DNA from: Platynereis dumerilii | Lineage: Eukaryota; Annelida; Polychaeta; Phyllodocida; Nereididae | Direction of reading: 5' to 3' | Assembly: GCA_026936325.1 (NCBI GenBank) | Contig: JAPTHN010000042.1 | Span: 2,108,001-2,172,000, forward strand | DNA length: 64,000 bases | Part shown: piece by piece, positions 36,324 to 48,604 of the stretch | Layout: the number at the start of each line of letters is the position of its first letter | How positions within the stretch are numbered: position 1 is the stretch's first letter | Notes under the pieces: generated by a model | Told to the model about the DNA's origin: nothing | The model's database searches: none | What the model saw: the letters and a program-made list of their open reading frames with translations, nothing else | Program-made: the position numbers and the translations under genes

Positions 36324-37126
36324 GGTGGCTCGATACTCGTGAACTTTCCAAGATAGGATTTCTTAAAAATAGTTTAGAATGATCCAAAATATAGTTTATA
36401 GTAAGGATATGTAAAAAAAAGTGGTCGCAACCAGCCTTTTTTTCAAAATATTTGAGGTTATGTACAAGAAAGTCAGTCCACGCAATCCTGAAAAACCCAA
36501 TTTTTTTCTTAACTTTTTTACTGTGAAGTTTGCCCTGCCATTCAGTGGTCATGCATCTCATATTATGCAATGAACCATGAAATTAACAAAGACACTTTCA
36601 GGAAAAGCTGATGACAATTTCAAAGAGATATATTTAGTTTAAAGGGCGCTCCAAGGGGTTCGGAATAAAAATATTGATTTTGACAATTTTAACTTTTTTC
36701 ATAAATCATGGCGCTAAAAAAAATTGGCTAGATAGGATTTCTCATTTCTTTGTCATTTATTTCCAAATATTGTGAGGAACAATAAAATGCATAAGAGAAG
36801 GTTTGCTACCGCGATGGATTTTGATATAAAAATTTATTTGTATTTCAAAGTCATTTTTGAGAAATTAGACCTGCTTGCCGAATATTGCCTGTAAAAATAT
36901 TCTATTGGGACTATAAAGCTGAAACTCTGTAGGATTGCAGTCCTGTTCACAGCGCATCTAATGCTTTAAACCAGAAGTCTCTAACCCTAATAGAAGTGGC
37001 GCAAATGGCAAATGAAGTGGCCGTCGCACGGAATTATAAAAAGACAAAAATGCTACCCACAGAGCTCAGCAGGCTGCTGTTGCTATGGTGACGTCGCCAT
37101 TGCTTGGCCACGAGTAGCGAGCCACC
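36324..37126. mobile_element. 803-bp TTAA-target element (Kolobok or piggyBac type)
   Basis: The inverted ends GGTGGCTCG and CGAGCCACC, extended by TACTCGTG and CACGAGTA, are each flanked by TTAA (36320-36323 and 37127-37130). TTAA duplication is the mark of piggyBac and Kolobok transposons. The interior has no transposase frame. A short plus-strand frame at 37012-37203 crosses the right end and is chance. Confidence 0.85.
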
Positions 37127-37308
37127 TTAACAATGATAGTAAAATTCTTGCCCTCCCTTACCAGTATCTTCACTCTTGGTTTAATCAGTTATTGGAATGT
37201 TAATGTTGACCCTGTAAACAAAGTTTAGGCCATATTTAAAATTTACTGCTGACTATTAGTTTTTTTTCGTGGTGTGAGTAAAAAAAACCTGATAAATTTG
37301 GTTGCCAT

Positions 37309-37320
37309 GATGACGTCATC
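37309..37320. promoter_or_regulatory. Consensus CRE palindrome
   Basis: GATGACGTCATC is a perfect 12-bp palindrome containing TGACGTCA, the CREB/ATF full site. It is isolated, with no promoter seen nearby, so function is unproven. Confidence 0.3.
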
Positions 37321-37810
37321 GTATTTTTTACCAGAAAGGATTTACAGTTAAATGAACAATATTTGTAGCAAAGTAACGTGAGTTTGCCCTTGGTGATACA
37401 ATGTAGTTATACCGGGGATATATTGCTGGTGACAGTGGCAGGGTATCACCAATGTAACTTCTAATTAGTCTTTGCAATTAGATAATCTTAATGTGAAACT
37501 GATAACAATGCTTGCCTTCAGTCTTTTCTAATTTTTCACCATTTCTCAAATTTTCGTTTTCGGTTTCTTTGCCATTGATCCCCTTTCTCTGTTCCTTACA
37601 ATACAGCCTTTTATTGCTAGAGTCGCCTTTCCTTTCTCTAGAAGTAGCAAGTGAAAAAAAGGTGTCCTAATGTAATCAAGCCCTGAAATTCCACCCAGAT
37701 CATTGATCAATGGTGAACCCCATTTTGGGCTCGTAAGTGAGCCGTCCTGTGAATTAAGGTAGTAGCAGTCTGCAGCCGCTGAGCTGCTGAGTAGAATAGA
37801 ATAGAAGAAA

Positions 37811-38548
37811 GCCCCGACTGGGCACATTGGGACACCAGTTAAAAAATCATTTTAACACTCCATGTGCAATAGATATATAAGTAGTGTGTAAGACTATACA
37901 GGGCAGAAACACCTTGTAGTACCAATAGTTAATAACTTTAAACAGTTTTAAACATTCAACATAAACAGTCCTGGGTGTGGACATCTATGTTAGTAACACA
38001 CAGTGCTTTGCGATAAATTTGTTCACAGAGCATGGTAATCCACTATGCCTCTATTCACTGTGGCCTGAATACCTATTGTGTGCTGTCCCTGGTCTTTCAG
38101 TTGACTTGGACACATGGCTACATTTTGCCATATTAAGTGTGTCCCAATGTGCCCCAAATTCACTGTCCCAATGAGCCCAGATATGACTTTTATGCCAAAA
38201 TGATAATTTCTCAGGCAACAGTGAGTGTGTTTATCAGGATAGCAATTCATAACTGTTCGTTACGATGTATCAAATTCATACAAGCATTGAGAAAGCCTCA
38301 GTGTTCATGGTTTGTCCACAGAATGGTTTGATTTGAGCCCTTCCGAATTTACTTTGGTAGTAGGAAAACAAACTTTTCCATGCCATATTTCTGCATGCAG
38401 CTGTGATTTGTCATAAAACTGTAGAAACATCAGGATGTGAAATTACAAGGTATGATGGCACCACCATATAATATACCTTGCCAGGAACCAGTAAAACCCC
38501 ACCGACTGTCCCACAGTGCTCCGGGTCCCAATGTGCCCCGGTTCCCCC
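37811..38548. mobile_element. TA-target foldback element, word GGGCACATTGGGACA
   Basis: The right end reads GTGCCCCGGTTCCCCC followed by TA (38549-38550). The left end is degenerate or clipped (CCCCGACTGGGCACATTGGGACA from 37812). The word is repeated in both orientations at 37820, 38138, 38162, 38504 and 38523. The layout matches the elements at 47001, 51627 and 60866. No coding frame. Confidence 0.65.
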
Positions 38549-39714
38549 TACATCAAACAATATGAGAAGTCAAATAAAGGTTAAGGTGTACTTTTCTGTA
38601 TATTGACAAATCATTGCACAGTATTTAAGGAAAATTAAATCAGAATAATGGTAGTGCGTTTATGGAATTTCAATTCATTGAAAGAGGACTTGATTTCTCT
38701 ATCTGATTTCTAGGGCAACAGATTCCCGCAGTGATAGGTTCCCCAGCAATGCGTGGGAGAGTAAAAAATCATTTGAGTTCGATTAGAGACTGATTTAATT
38801 TGAAATTAAAACACAATCCTTTCCATCATTCCATGGATTGAAATTTAATCTGCTTGTCATGCTAGGTTGACAAAAAACATTGCATCATTGCATGACAATG
38901 CAATCAAAATTGAACTATAACAGTTACTGCAGTCGGATGCCATTGGATAGTGTTCTCTCAATAGCGGTATTTCATTGGACCTTCGAGAGGTCTCCCAGCT
39001 CCATTACTGTTTCTATTTAGAATCAAAAATTATTTTTATTGTAATTAGGACACTGTAAAAGATCTGGAGCTAAGGAATGATTTTGAAATTGATGAAATGT
39101 GAAATGAAATGAACTCAAAACAGCAATAAAATCATATGCAGGTACTGCAAGCATTTTTCTGATTTCAGCACTGAATCAGATGGTATCAATGCAACTTACT
39201 AAGTACGAAGACAGATTTCGCCAAAAGTGCTCTCAGAGAGTAACTTTCCCACTCTGTTGCTTCTGAAGCAAGTTAACCTACATGTATTACCAAGTAAATC
39301 TGTAAGCTAAAGAATAATATCAATAAAATAATTCTCAATTTCTTTTCCTCTGATTTTTTTTTTCTGTACTGAAAGCCAGGTCTCCCAGGAACAGGCTATG
39401 TGGTACCTTTGGCGGAATTTTCATTTGCATGTATTGCGATTAGGATAAGCATAAAAATTCGGTCCTAAGGCGTCCTTGATCATTAAATGTTCTTACATAA
39501 GCACCAGGCCGGACACAACTGATTTTTAGGCGCTCTGATCTACCAATGCAACAGAAAAAAATGCATTACCAATAAAGTCATTTTGTAGATTGACACAATA
39601 ATAATTGAGAATACAGCTTTTTTGTCCAGAGTCGTCCTTAGAGAAAGTACCTTGAGAAGATCTGGGAAGCTGAAAATCAAGTATGCCTGGCCTGGTGTTG
39701 GAAGATCAGCATTA

Positions 39715-39905
39715 CACTCTAAAAACAATTCAGACAAAATTGTTTTTTTAGATTCAAAATGGTTTTTTGAAAAACCAAATTTCAATGCAAAAAACCAACA
39801 TGGATTTTTTTTTTAAACCCATGTTGGTTTTGCATTGAAATTTGGTTTTTCATAAAACCATTTTGAATCTAAAAAACCGATTTTGTCCTGACATTTTTCA
39901 GAGTG
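39715..39905. mobile_element. Palindromic MITE, CACTCTAAAAA ends, TA target
   Basis: Full-length relative of 4639-4827 (191 bp), a near-perfect hairpin with TA on both sides (39713-39714 and 39906-39907). It lies in C1, in a part with no counterpart in C2. Confidence 0.88.
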
Positions 39906-42085
39906 TATGCTAATGTAACTTATGTCCAAATGTTACACAACCACCATACAATTTCCTTTGTTTTATTGATTTCAAAAAGTTGCACCTCATGCAAAAGTTC
40001 TAAAATACTGGATAATTATAATTTTTCAATATCAAATGAAAGCATGACCAGGTCTATTGCTGAATTTGATTTAAAACAATTTTTCTGAAAGCTCTAATCC
40101 AACCTTCTAAGATGGACGAGAAAATAGGGGATTTTTATCAATATGTATTAGCCCGATGGACTTTCAATGCATGTACTGCATTTTGTCATATATTTTCTTG
40201 GAATTCGCGAGGAAAAAATTAAAATAGCATACATATTTTGGTAACTGCAGGTGGAATTTGATTCAAAGTGTGTTACATTAGCACTGTGGACTTGCCACAG
40301 AAAATACAGGAAAATTGAATAAAATTTCTATATATTTACCTGAAAATCCTAGTTTATCAAATTAAATAGTATTTTACATCAAATGGATCATATTTATGGT
40401 TAGTGATTTTGCAATTTAATATGAAATCTGCCCCAAATAAATGGCCTTATCTGAACATGTCTACATATTGTAATTTCATGGCATTTCATTGGGCATTTAT
40501 GATTTATAATGTGAAAGTAATTTACCAGTAATTGCTTTCATGGTAGATCAATTGAATAAATACTCAATCATTGTTCATCTTCCAAACGATTGCCCAATTA
40601 TTTTCCACAAACAGGCATATAATGCATCAATTGTTATATAACAATATTTTTACTGCATGCTCTTTGGAAATTGTGCATACAATTTGTGAATATGTAGGAA
40701 ATTGTCAGTAACCAGAAAATTTATATTATGACTCTTTCAGCATAAAATAATCAAAGTGAATGTTGAGCATTGTCAATGATTCTATATATTTCATAATCTT
40801 AATTATCCAAATTACACAAGGCTTCATATGTAACTGATGATGTAAGATTCCATCTGACTGGAATAACTAGAAGGCACAGGCAATTTTTACGCAGTGTGAG
40901 TTATTTGAAATTTATATGGAACTTTTTTCTGGGCATATATTTTGTTCAAAGACAAATAAATGAATCAATTGACTTTCTAGACTTGTATCACATGAAATAT
41001 CAAATGTTTGAAACTTGTGTTATTGGGTTAATAACTTAACATCATTATCATTAATTATGATTCCGAATGGTCTTGAATTTACATGCATGGCTATATATTT
41101 ATACAGAAAATAATTTAAAAAAAAAAGAGTAATACAATTACTAAATCAACATAATATCTGGGGCAATCTGACCACTGTTATGGGCACCAGATCTTCCCAT
41201 TTCCAAGAAAAGCTGTTTCATATCTTTCTTGCAAATGTCTGTTTTGTCACTTTGGCAAACACACAGGTTTTGATGACATCACAAGTTGGCATGACAAGGA
41301 CACATACACCAGACAGAGTGTCAGATGAGGGGCCTTGTGTAAAGTGGTTCTGCTGAGCTGTCTCAGTGTTTACATCATGCGGTGCATAAACACACACCAT
41401 GATCTGGTGCTCAGAGCAAGATTATGGCCAGCCTGGAAATGGTTATAGCCTGGATGAAGCAAATTAAAGAACAATATGTAGGCCAAGGGTACTGAATAAT
41501 TAACCTATATTGAGAAGATCAGTCTTATGATTAATAATACGCATTTGAATGTTTTCATATTCACTTTTTCCAAAGGCTGAGTTGTATCTTCATATTTAAG
41601 AGGTGGACATTCACTGTTGAATGTGACATAAAACTTCTTTTAATATTTATGTAGGGAAAGTTTTCCAAACTGATTGCGAGGGATATCAAAATTGCCTTTT
41701 AATCAATCCTCCAGTACTGAAGTATATCAATTGAGATGCAACAACCTCAGGCTTAACTTACGGAGTCATCTAAACTCTAAAGTATAATATAAATCGTTAG
41801 TATCACTGTTGTGAAATCCAAAGTCAGTTCATCCTAAGGATTAGCTGAATAAAAAGGGCATGCGACATGTAGCTCTTTAATCACATATGTCCATTTGCTC
41901 ATCAAACTCATCACCTTGGTCAATATAGAGAACTTTTATTCATTTAAAAGTAGTCCAGATATATCATTCTGGAGACACAAATTGTCAAGGGACAACATTT
42001 CAAATTGAACTACACTGAGTCTGTGTGCTGAAGAATATAGCTGGTGTGTATCTAAGCCAAGGGAAGCATTTCCTCAAAGCTTATA

Positions 42086-42489
42086 CACCGTTGCTCATAA
42101 ATATGGAATACTTCAAGATTCTCCATTGAAATTGACAACTTTAGCAACTTCTGTAGGAGAACATGTTGGTCTGATTCAATTGTAACTACTTCCAATGACC
42201 ACTAAAGGGAAGAGTATGCTGTAGTTTAAAATGCATGCTGCAGTGTTAACCCCAGGAAAAGTTATAGCAGCACAAAATATGGAAATTCAAGGTTTTTTTT
42301 TAGGGTGAGGTGCATTTTAAAACCCAATAATTTAAAATTCTTGCAAAAATTTAGTTAAGGCTTTCAAAGAGTGATTAGAGAAGATATCTTGACCTTTAGA
42401 ATGGACCTTGCTTACATTCACACTCTGAAATTTACATTTATTTGACACTTTTTTTCCAAAAAAGTATTCCATATTTATGAGCAGGAGTG
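42086..42489. mobile_element. 404-bp Tc1-like MITE, TGCTCATAAATATGGAATAC ends
   Basis: Inverted ends of about 28 bp, containing TGCTCATAAATATGGAATAC, lie between TA (42084-42085) and TA (42490-42491). The terminal CACNNNTGCTCA-type sequence resembles Tc1-like elements. C3 near 52985 reads through the same flanks without it. Confidence 0.85.
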
Positions 42490-42651
42490 TATATTGTCTC
42501 TTTGAGGATATATTCTGGAGCATGATGGAGAGAAACAGTTTTGTGGACCATAAACCTGAGAAGTGCAGCTGTTTAAAGAAGCGCCATTCTTTGCTGGCGT
42601 TCTTAGCCACGTCTATATGTCTTATAAAGCTTGTCTCAGGATGGGTCAGTG

Positions 42652-42890
42652 CATAGGCGTACCGGGTGCGCTGTTATTTTGGGGGGGGGGGAGCGACATT
42701 TGTCCGAATTTAAAGATTTAAATTTTGCACCATTTCAAATGAAATTGCCTGGGAATCATTAGTTTTAAATAGGTTTTATTTAATCATCCGCCTGAATTTT
42801 TTTAGCCATTTTGCCCGCATCTCACTGTTTCCCAAACTTTTGGAGGCGGGCAATCGCCCGCTTTGCCCCCCACCCTCCGGTACGCCTATG
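42652..42890. mobile_element. hAT-type MITE, CATAGGCGTACCGG ends, 8-bp TSD
   Basis: A perfect 14-bp inverted repeat CATAGGCGTACCGG, with the exact 8-bp duplication GGTCAGTG on both sides (42644-42651 and 42891-42898). The interior has a G-run near 42680 and a GCGGGCAATCGCCCGC hairpin near 42846. C3 near 53095 lacks it. Confidence 0.92.
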
Positions 42891-43120
42891 GGTCAGTGCT
42901 GCTGAAGGCCCACTAGAGCAGCAAATGGTCACACACAGCAGCGAACATAATGCAGCTAAAATAAACTGGGGGACAAAAGCAATATTGGATCCATAAGTTT
43001 TTGAAGATATCCTGTAGTGTTTATGGGATATTCTGTTGTTCTTTTAAATTAAAATTTTCTTTACATTGCATCTGTAATTGATCCTGATGCCCAAAACTGT
43101 TGTACGTTTGAAAGGCAGTA

Positions 43121-44273
43121 GGGTGAAAGCACAGTAAGCGCCTCAATATTTGGCCCCCATGACCAGAAAATTAATTTCATCAGAAGTGCAAATGTAGTAC
43201 ATCATTTTTACCTAAGAATGTGTATAACACAAAATTATGTTTGTCTAATAAATCAAGACAGGTATTTGCTGTGCTGCTATGAACTACATTATGAAAGTTC
43301 CATGAAATTCTTGGTTTTTCTGCTGAAATAGATCGTTGGCTTTTGGACAGTTTTCTCTGATGTGATATGGACAGTTTGCATGAACTGTGACAAATTCAAC
43401 TTTTGAGCCTTGTCAACATTCACTAAAATAATCTAAATTTGTCACTAAACATGTTATCCCTACTTTATTCGTGACACACCAGACCTCCAAACATCAGTCC
43501 CCAGACTAATTTGAACATTTTTGTGGACGTAATGGACGGACATTTACACATTTTAACCTGTGTCCAGTGTATAAGTTAAATTCTCTGTGTTTTTCAGTTT
43601 TTCAGTTGCATACATAGGTAGAGAGAGATAGACATGCATTTCAATCTCAGTTGATGTGGTAGCTGGTATATAATTCATTTAAATTAGCAAAAAATCAGTT
43701 GTGGACGTAATGGACGGACATCGATTTTAGACATTAAGGCTTCTTGTATCTTACAATCATCAGTGACCATTGGAATTTATTTACTGAAATTCATTAAACC
43801 AATATCATAGCTAGGCATAAGCAGCAAATTCAGCTAATTATCGCATAAAAATACCCTCCAGCCATCCTTTCGAACCCCTGACTGTAAATTTGAAAAAATA
43901 TGGTTACAAGCAGATTTTTCCTTTGGACGTCATGGATGCCATAATCATCATATTGAAAAGTCAGCCAATGGTCCCTACAGAAGGCCAGGGAGGTACAGTA
44001 AACAGGAAATGTCACCGGCAGAATGTGAACTAAATATTAGGCTACTGCATTGCTGCAATGGATGGTGCTTCAGAAAAAGGGCCACTGGTTACATGCTAAA
44101 ATTGACAAATTATACCCACTTTAAAGGTCTGCCGAGAGCATTGTTTTAATTGTATGCTCATGAAAAATGCCTAAATTTCTCAGATTTATTTGTTCATCAA
44201 GCTTGAATACTGCACCCTAAATTTACTTTTATCTGATCAAAACGCTATTGAGGCCTTTACTGTGCTTTAACCC
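43121..44273. mobile_element. 1.15-kb foldback element, word GTGGACGTAATGGACGGACA
   Basis: Inverted ends GGGTGAAAGCACAGTAAGCG (left) and GGGTTAAAGCACAGTAAAGG (right, complement) continue into GCCTCAATA. AGTA flanks both sides (43117-43120 and 44274-44277), a 4-bp target duplication. The word GTGGACGTAATGGACGGACA occurs at 43523 and 43701, with a weaker one at 43925. No transposase frame. Confidence 0.72.
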
Positions 44274-45026
44274 AGTATCTAAAATGGTAAATCGAACATG
44301 CTGTTTCTTGGAAGTTAGGTACAGCGTCCTTTACATTCATGATTCAAGCAATTACCATTTAATACTGATTAAAAATTAAAGCTTCTCTCACACAGAAATT
44401 AAAAATTGAGGCTTCAGTCTCGGTTTATGTGTGGGTCTGCATTTGAGGCAGTGTGGACATACTGCAATGAAGCTCGCTGGAGGTTTCAACCATCCTTCAC
44501 CACAGTTCTGTGTCTCCTTCTTATCCCAGTCAGCCAGGCAATGTGCCAAGTAAGATACAGAATATAAAGTAAAATTTATCAATCATGCAGTTGTTCATTT
44601 TCTGACAAGGTCTTCTGTCACCTGCCACAGTTAAGTCTCAAGATGCTGGAAATATTTGTTATCTTTCAGCCCCATGGGACAAAACATTCCAGTGATCAGA
44701 AAACTACATGCAGAATGATCCTTAATTTGAAGAAACAAGATTCGGTCACTTTGACGGTTTGAAATATCCATTAAGAGATGAAAATTGCTGCATTTAAATC
44801 AAATCAAAACCTCAGAAAGCATTAAAGGGAATCTGGTTACCTCTTTTTCTTTTATGAAGTCATTGAGGGTCCTGTCTTTGGTTCAATCATTTTGATTAAA
44901 TTTTGCCTGTTTGAATTAAAGCTTTGATCGTCAACATGTTCTAAAAGCTTCATCATGAAACAACAAAAAAGCAAATATTAATGCAAAGATTTATGAGTGG
45001 AGGTGAAGCAAGATGACATGATGATG

Positions 45027-45059
45027 TCACATGATGTTTCACATGATCAGATCATGTGA
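45027..45059. promoter_or_regulatory. Cluster of three TCACATGA (M-box) sites in C1
   Basis: TCACATGA at 45027 and 45039 and its complement TCATGTGA at 45052 sit within 33 bp. All three are kept at the same spacing pattern in C3 (53567, 53580, 53593). TCATGTGA fits the MiT/TFE M-box E-box. Binding is inference. Confidence 0.35.
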
Positions 45060-45677
45060 CGGGTACCTCCTGGAAGACCATCTGTTTCCAGCTTCGTATG
45101 ATCTGTTCCTCAACTCTAGTTGTCACGCCAGTGCAGAATTTGAGGATGCCATAATCTTAGATTTTGTCGATCAGTCCGGATGTCCATAATTGCTTCAAAA
45201 ATTGGTCAGGAAGAGTAACACACTACCCTCAGATATCATGAAGTTGTTTGTTTACAGCGTTTTAGAAAAAATGTGTGATATTCTGCCATACGTTTTTACT
45301 GATCATGGAAAAGAAAGTCACAATTAACCACATGCTACAAGCATGTATTATTCATGTCTCTGTTCATCATGAGTATTTCTCTTCTTAATTACATATTATA
45401 AAAGGGTTCCTAAGTAGGTTCCTGCAAGATGGCTATTTATTTGTTTAGTTCCTCTGCGAAATGATGTACATCATCCGATTCATCCATGTATTGAATTTGT
45501 ATGAATAGGATTTTCCATGGGGGAGGCAATGAATGGACACTCTAATTAAAAATGGCTGATGAATTATTTGGCAGTTCTATAGTGTGGAAGTCTTAATAGA
45601 GTGGAAATCTTAAGAAAATGTTGTGGTGCTCTTACCATCACTGACTAATGTCAACACTTTTTTATTCTAAAATTGCA

Positions 45678-45855
45678 TCTGTGTTATAAGACACCCGGTT
45701 GTAAGACCGACTTACACTGTATGACTGCATTCTTCCTGAAAAAAGTAGTGTTTTTAGTTCATTTTGTACCCAAATAAAGAGACTACACTCCTCGAGAGAC
45801 CACTTCATGACCGCAAAAGCTAGGGGCTGTCTTGTACTGAGGGACCACAGCAATG
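45678..45855. mobile_element. Degenerate CAGTGGT-family MITE in C1
   Basis: Shares TTATAAGACA, TGTAAGACCGACTT, GAGACCACTTCATGACCGC and a GGGACCAC right end with 17294-17470. The same insertion is in C2 (49806-49966) and not visible in C3. Confidence 0.55.
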
Positions 45856-47000
45856 TAGAGACACTGTGTAGTTCTTTCAGCTTCCAATCCTTACAGACAG
45901 ATGTTTTGTAATGTCGAAGATATACTATGCCTAATTTCCATGATCCTTGTCTGTGTTGTTCAGCCTAATCACTGTTATCAGTGAGAAAATACAGGATGCA
46001 TATTATATAGAACCAGCAATCACCATCAGACACAGTAGGTTTTGTTGGCTATAAAAATTTAATTGTATTCCTCACCCCATAGGCTTAATTATGCCCTCCA
46101 AAATGATCAATATCTATCCAATTGGCAACATGAGAGGCCCCGTGGTTGTTATAATTATCTATTTTGTGGCAAAAATAACTGCTACAAAATGGCTGGGTAT
46201 CACCAGTATAACAACTTATTACTAGTCTTACACAATTACAGTGTGAAACTGACAATATTGGTTTTCATTACTCTCTTTTCTGATTCTTCAGGTTTTTCAC
46301 TTCTTCTTTTTTCTTCATTGATCCACTTTCTCCATTTTGGCTGAACACTGAACACTGAATAGTCGTCTTTCTTTTGCAGTAGCAAGCAAGAAAAGTGTTC
46401 AGAAAGACTCCAGGTGTAATCAAGCCCTGAAATTCCACCCTGATCAATGGTCAACCCCATTTCGGGTTCGTAAGTGGCCTGCCTTGTTGCTCCTGAATTA
46501 AGGCACTGGCAGTCTGTGGCCGCTGAATAGAGTAGAATAGAATGGAAAATATAAGAATAGAATAGACAAACCAGCGGACAGAATTGCTTTATTTGGACCA
46601 GAGGTTTTGACAAAATAAGAATTTGCAAAAATATACATCACAATATTGTCCACGGAGACCTGCATTAAGGCAATGCTGGTGTCACGCAGGCCACATGATA
46701 GAATAGAATGGGAAATGTCCAGATTTCATCTTTGCACAACTAAAAAATCTAGGCAATAGTGTCAAATAACAAAGATATGTTGCAGTGAAATAGATGTAAA
46801 TTAGCTGGATTTTCATGGATCATGGCAGAATGTGTAGATAAGCTTTAAGCCTCACAGGCATTCAAATATAGTACTATTATAAGACACCGTCCAAGCAAAA
46901 CGTGCTACATAATTCAAATGTAAAATAAACATTAAGGAAAAAACAATATAACTCTCTTTCATCATTAGCAAATAAAGAAGAATGAATACGAATAACAGTA

Positions 47001-47982
47001 GGGGAGAGCGGGGCACAGTGAGACACTTTTTTTATTTTCAAGTCCTCCAAAATGTTGGCAGGAACGAGTTAAAAGAGATCAGGTCCACATTATAGATAAT
47101 GACGTTGGGTATATTGTCACATAGTTTCAGGTTCCTACCTTTTACAGGTTTGGAGAAACTTTGAGTTATGTACGTGCTCGTTAAGTGTCTCACTGTGCCC
47201 CGTGGGCGGGGCACAGTGAGACAGCAGGCGGGGCACAGTGAGACAGGGCATCTGCTGTCATAACCGCTAATCATCAGGACCTGCAGAATTGTTCTATCAA
47301 TTGTTGCATCAGAAACTACTGTATTCTGATAAAAGCAGCTGGCTAGGTGATTTTTTAGGTCCTTTTTTGAGCATGTTTTGAAACTTCATCGCATTGGACA
47401 CATGCACGACTTATTTAACCTGCCGCACCTGTTACATCCTAATCAAAATCCTTCTTTGACGCTTCCCTGTGGATATTACTCACTAAAAACAGTAGTTTAT
47501 AGCAGGTATTTTGTTTTTAATAGTGAATTGTGAGCCATGCATTACATTCATGTCCTTTTGAGTGTATTTTGTGATGTCTCACTGTGCCCCGCTTCAAACT
47601 GTCTCACTGTGCCCCACGCAGCTCTGTTTATAAAACTTTTGAATCCTGCGGACCGGATGCCTGCATTGTGGTTCATCATCTCACTAAACTAAGACAAGCA
47701 ACCAAGGTTTGAATCCCTGGCAATTGCTTTTACATTATACCATTTTTCTTCGGAATTATAACAAAAAGTCGTTTAGCAAAATTATTTACTTTTACTGGCT
47801 AAAAACAAAAATATTGAAATTCCACTCTCGATATGCTGCGTAAGCATTCAAGATATAGGACAGTCTCTCACTTACTTAATTTTTGTACTACACAAAAAAG
47901 GGTTGATCTGTAAACAGTACCAGGTAGATGCTACGGGCTTTGTCTCACTGTGCCCACCGTCTCACTGTGCCCCGCTCTCCCC
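47001..47982. mobile_element. TA-target foldback element, word GGGGCACAGTGAGAC
   Basis: A perfect 24-bp inverted end, GGGGAGAGCGGGGCACAGTG and on to GAGAC (47001-47024 and 47959-47982), is flanked by TA on each side. The word GGGGCACAGTGAGAC occurs eight times in both orientations: 47009, 47187, 47208, 47230, 47576, 47601, 47942 and 47959. Spacing is irregular, with tight pairs. No transposase frame. TA as duplicated target is shown by the relative at 51627, which has an empty paralogous site. Confidence 0.85.
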
Positions 47983-48313
47983 TAATGCATTAATATCTAT
48001 TGAAAGTCCATCAATGCATTTATGGACCTTCAATTCATATAGAAAGAGGACTTGATTTCTATGGAAACAGATCCATGCAGTGATAAGGTCCCTACTAATG
48101 CGAGGGAAAAAATCATTTGAGTTCTATTATATTAGACAGATTTAATTTGAAATTAAAACAAAATCCTCTCCCTGGAATGAAATTTAATCAGCCTGTTGAA
48201 AAGCATAGCACCATTGCATGACATTGCAATCAGAACTTAACTACATGTATCACATCGCTGAGATGCCATTGAATGAATTGTGGAAATAACTCGAAATTGA
48301 TGTACATAAAAGA

Positions 48314-48604
48314 TAGTTCCCCCGTGGCCTAATTGGTAAGTGCGCTTGTCAATTGGTTTTGAGGGCGCGGGTTCAACTCTCACCCGGGAACTCACTTTAG
48401 TCCGAGCCCATGGGACATTAAATGGAGGTGGGTTGTATCCAGTATTCTATGCTGGGGCAACTGAAAGACCCTGGGCATCCCTGAATTAATAGAGTATGTG
48501 CCAGACTCACAGTCTTCTCATCTCATCATCATACGGCGATCGCCTGCCTCGATATAACCAATAAGGTGCTGCAGAGGCTTAAAACACAAACAAACAAACA
48601 AACA
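48314..48604 (+). mobile_element. Full-length tRNA-derived SINE with 14-bp TSD
   Basis: The head has an A box (TGGCCTAATTGG near 48325) and a B box (GGTTCAACTCT near 48370), the internal Pol III promoter of tRNA-derived SINEs. The body includes GGGTTGTATCCAGTATTCTA and a GGCGATCGCC palindrome. The tail ends TTAAAACACAAAC plus CAAA units. An exact 14-bp duplication ATGTACATAAAAGA flanks it (48300-48313 and 48605-48618). It depends on a partner LINE for movement; the partner is not identified. Confidence 0.93.

Larger units (their letters stand above)
37430..46015. repeat. Tandem unit C1
   Basis: First of three head-to-tail diverged units. Anchors with C2 and C3: 37440-37810 with 46190-46530 and 50200-50430, 38660-38950 with 48010-48290, 40450-40680 with 48720-48930, 41140-41460 with 49060-49390 and 51190-51510, 41640-41880 with 52250-52440, 44740-45150 with 53280-53690, and 45310-46015 with 49440-50085 and 54070-54390. 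It carries five elements that C3 or C2 lack at the same place. Frames at corresponding places differ by indels not in threes, so no shared protein is supported. Confidence 0.85.

Noticed and set aside
37546-46628. Minus-strand frames 37546-37827 and 46236-46628 that align with each other
   Set aside because: They lie in the duplicated C block. The alignment needs indels of 1, 2 or 4 bases, and the third copy (50200-50430) has no matching frame.
47187-47245. CRISPR-like or minisatellite array of GGGGCACAGTGAGAC
   Set aside because: Copies are in both orientations, unevenly spaced and bounded by inverted ends with TA; a transposon with subterminal words explains them. The DNA is eukaryotic.
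48325-48380. Stand-alone tRNA gene
   Set aside because: The A and B boxes are present, but the sequence continues into a SINE body with a CAAA tail and flanking TSD; the cloverleaf is degenerate.
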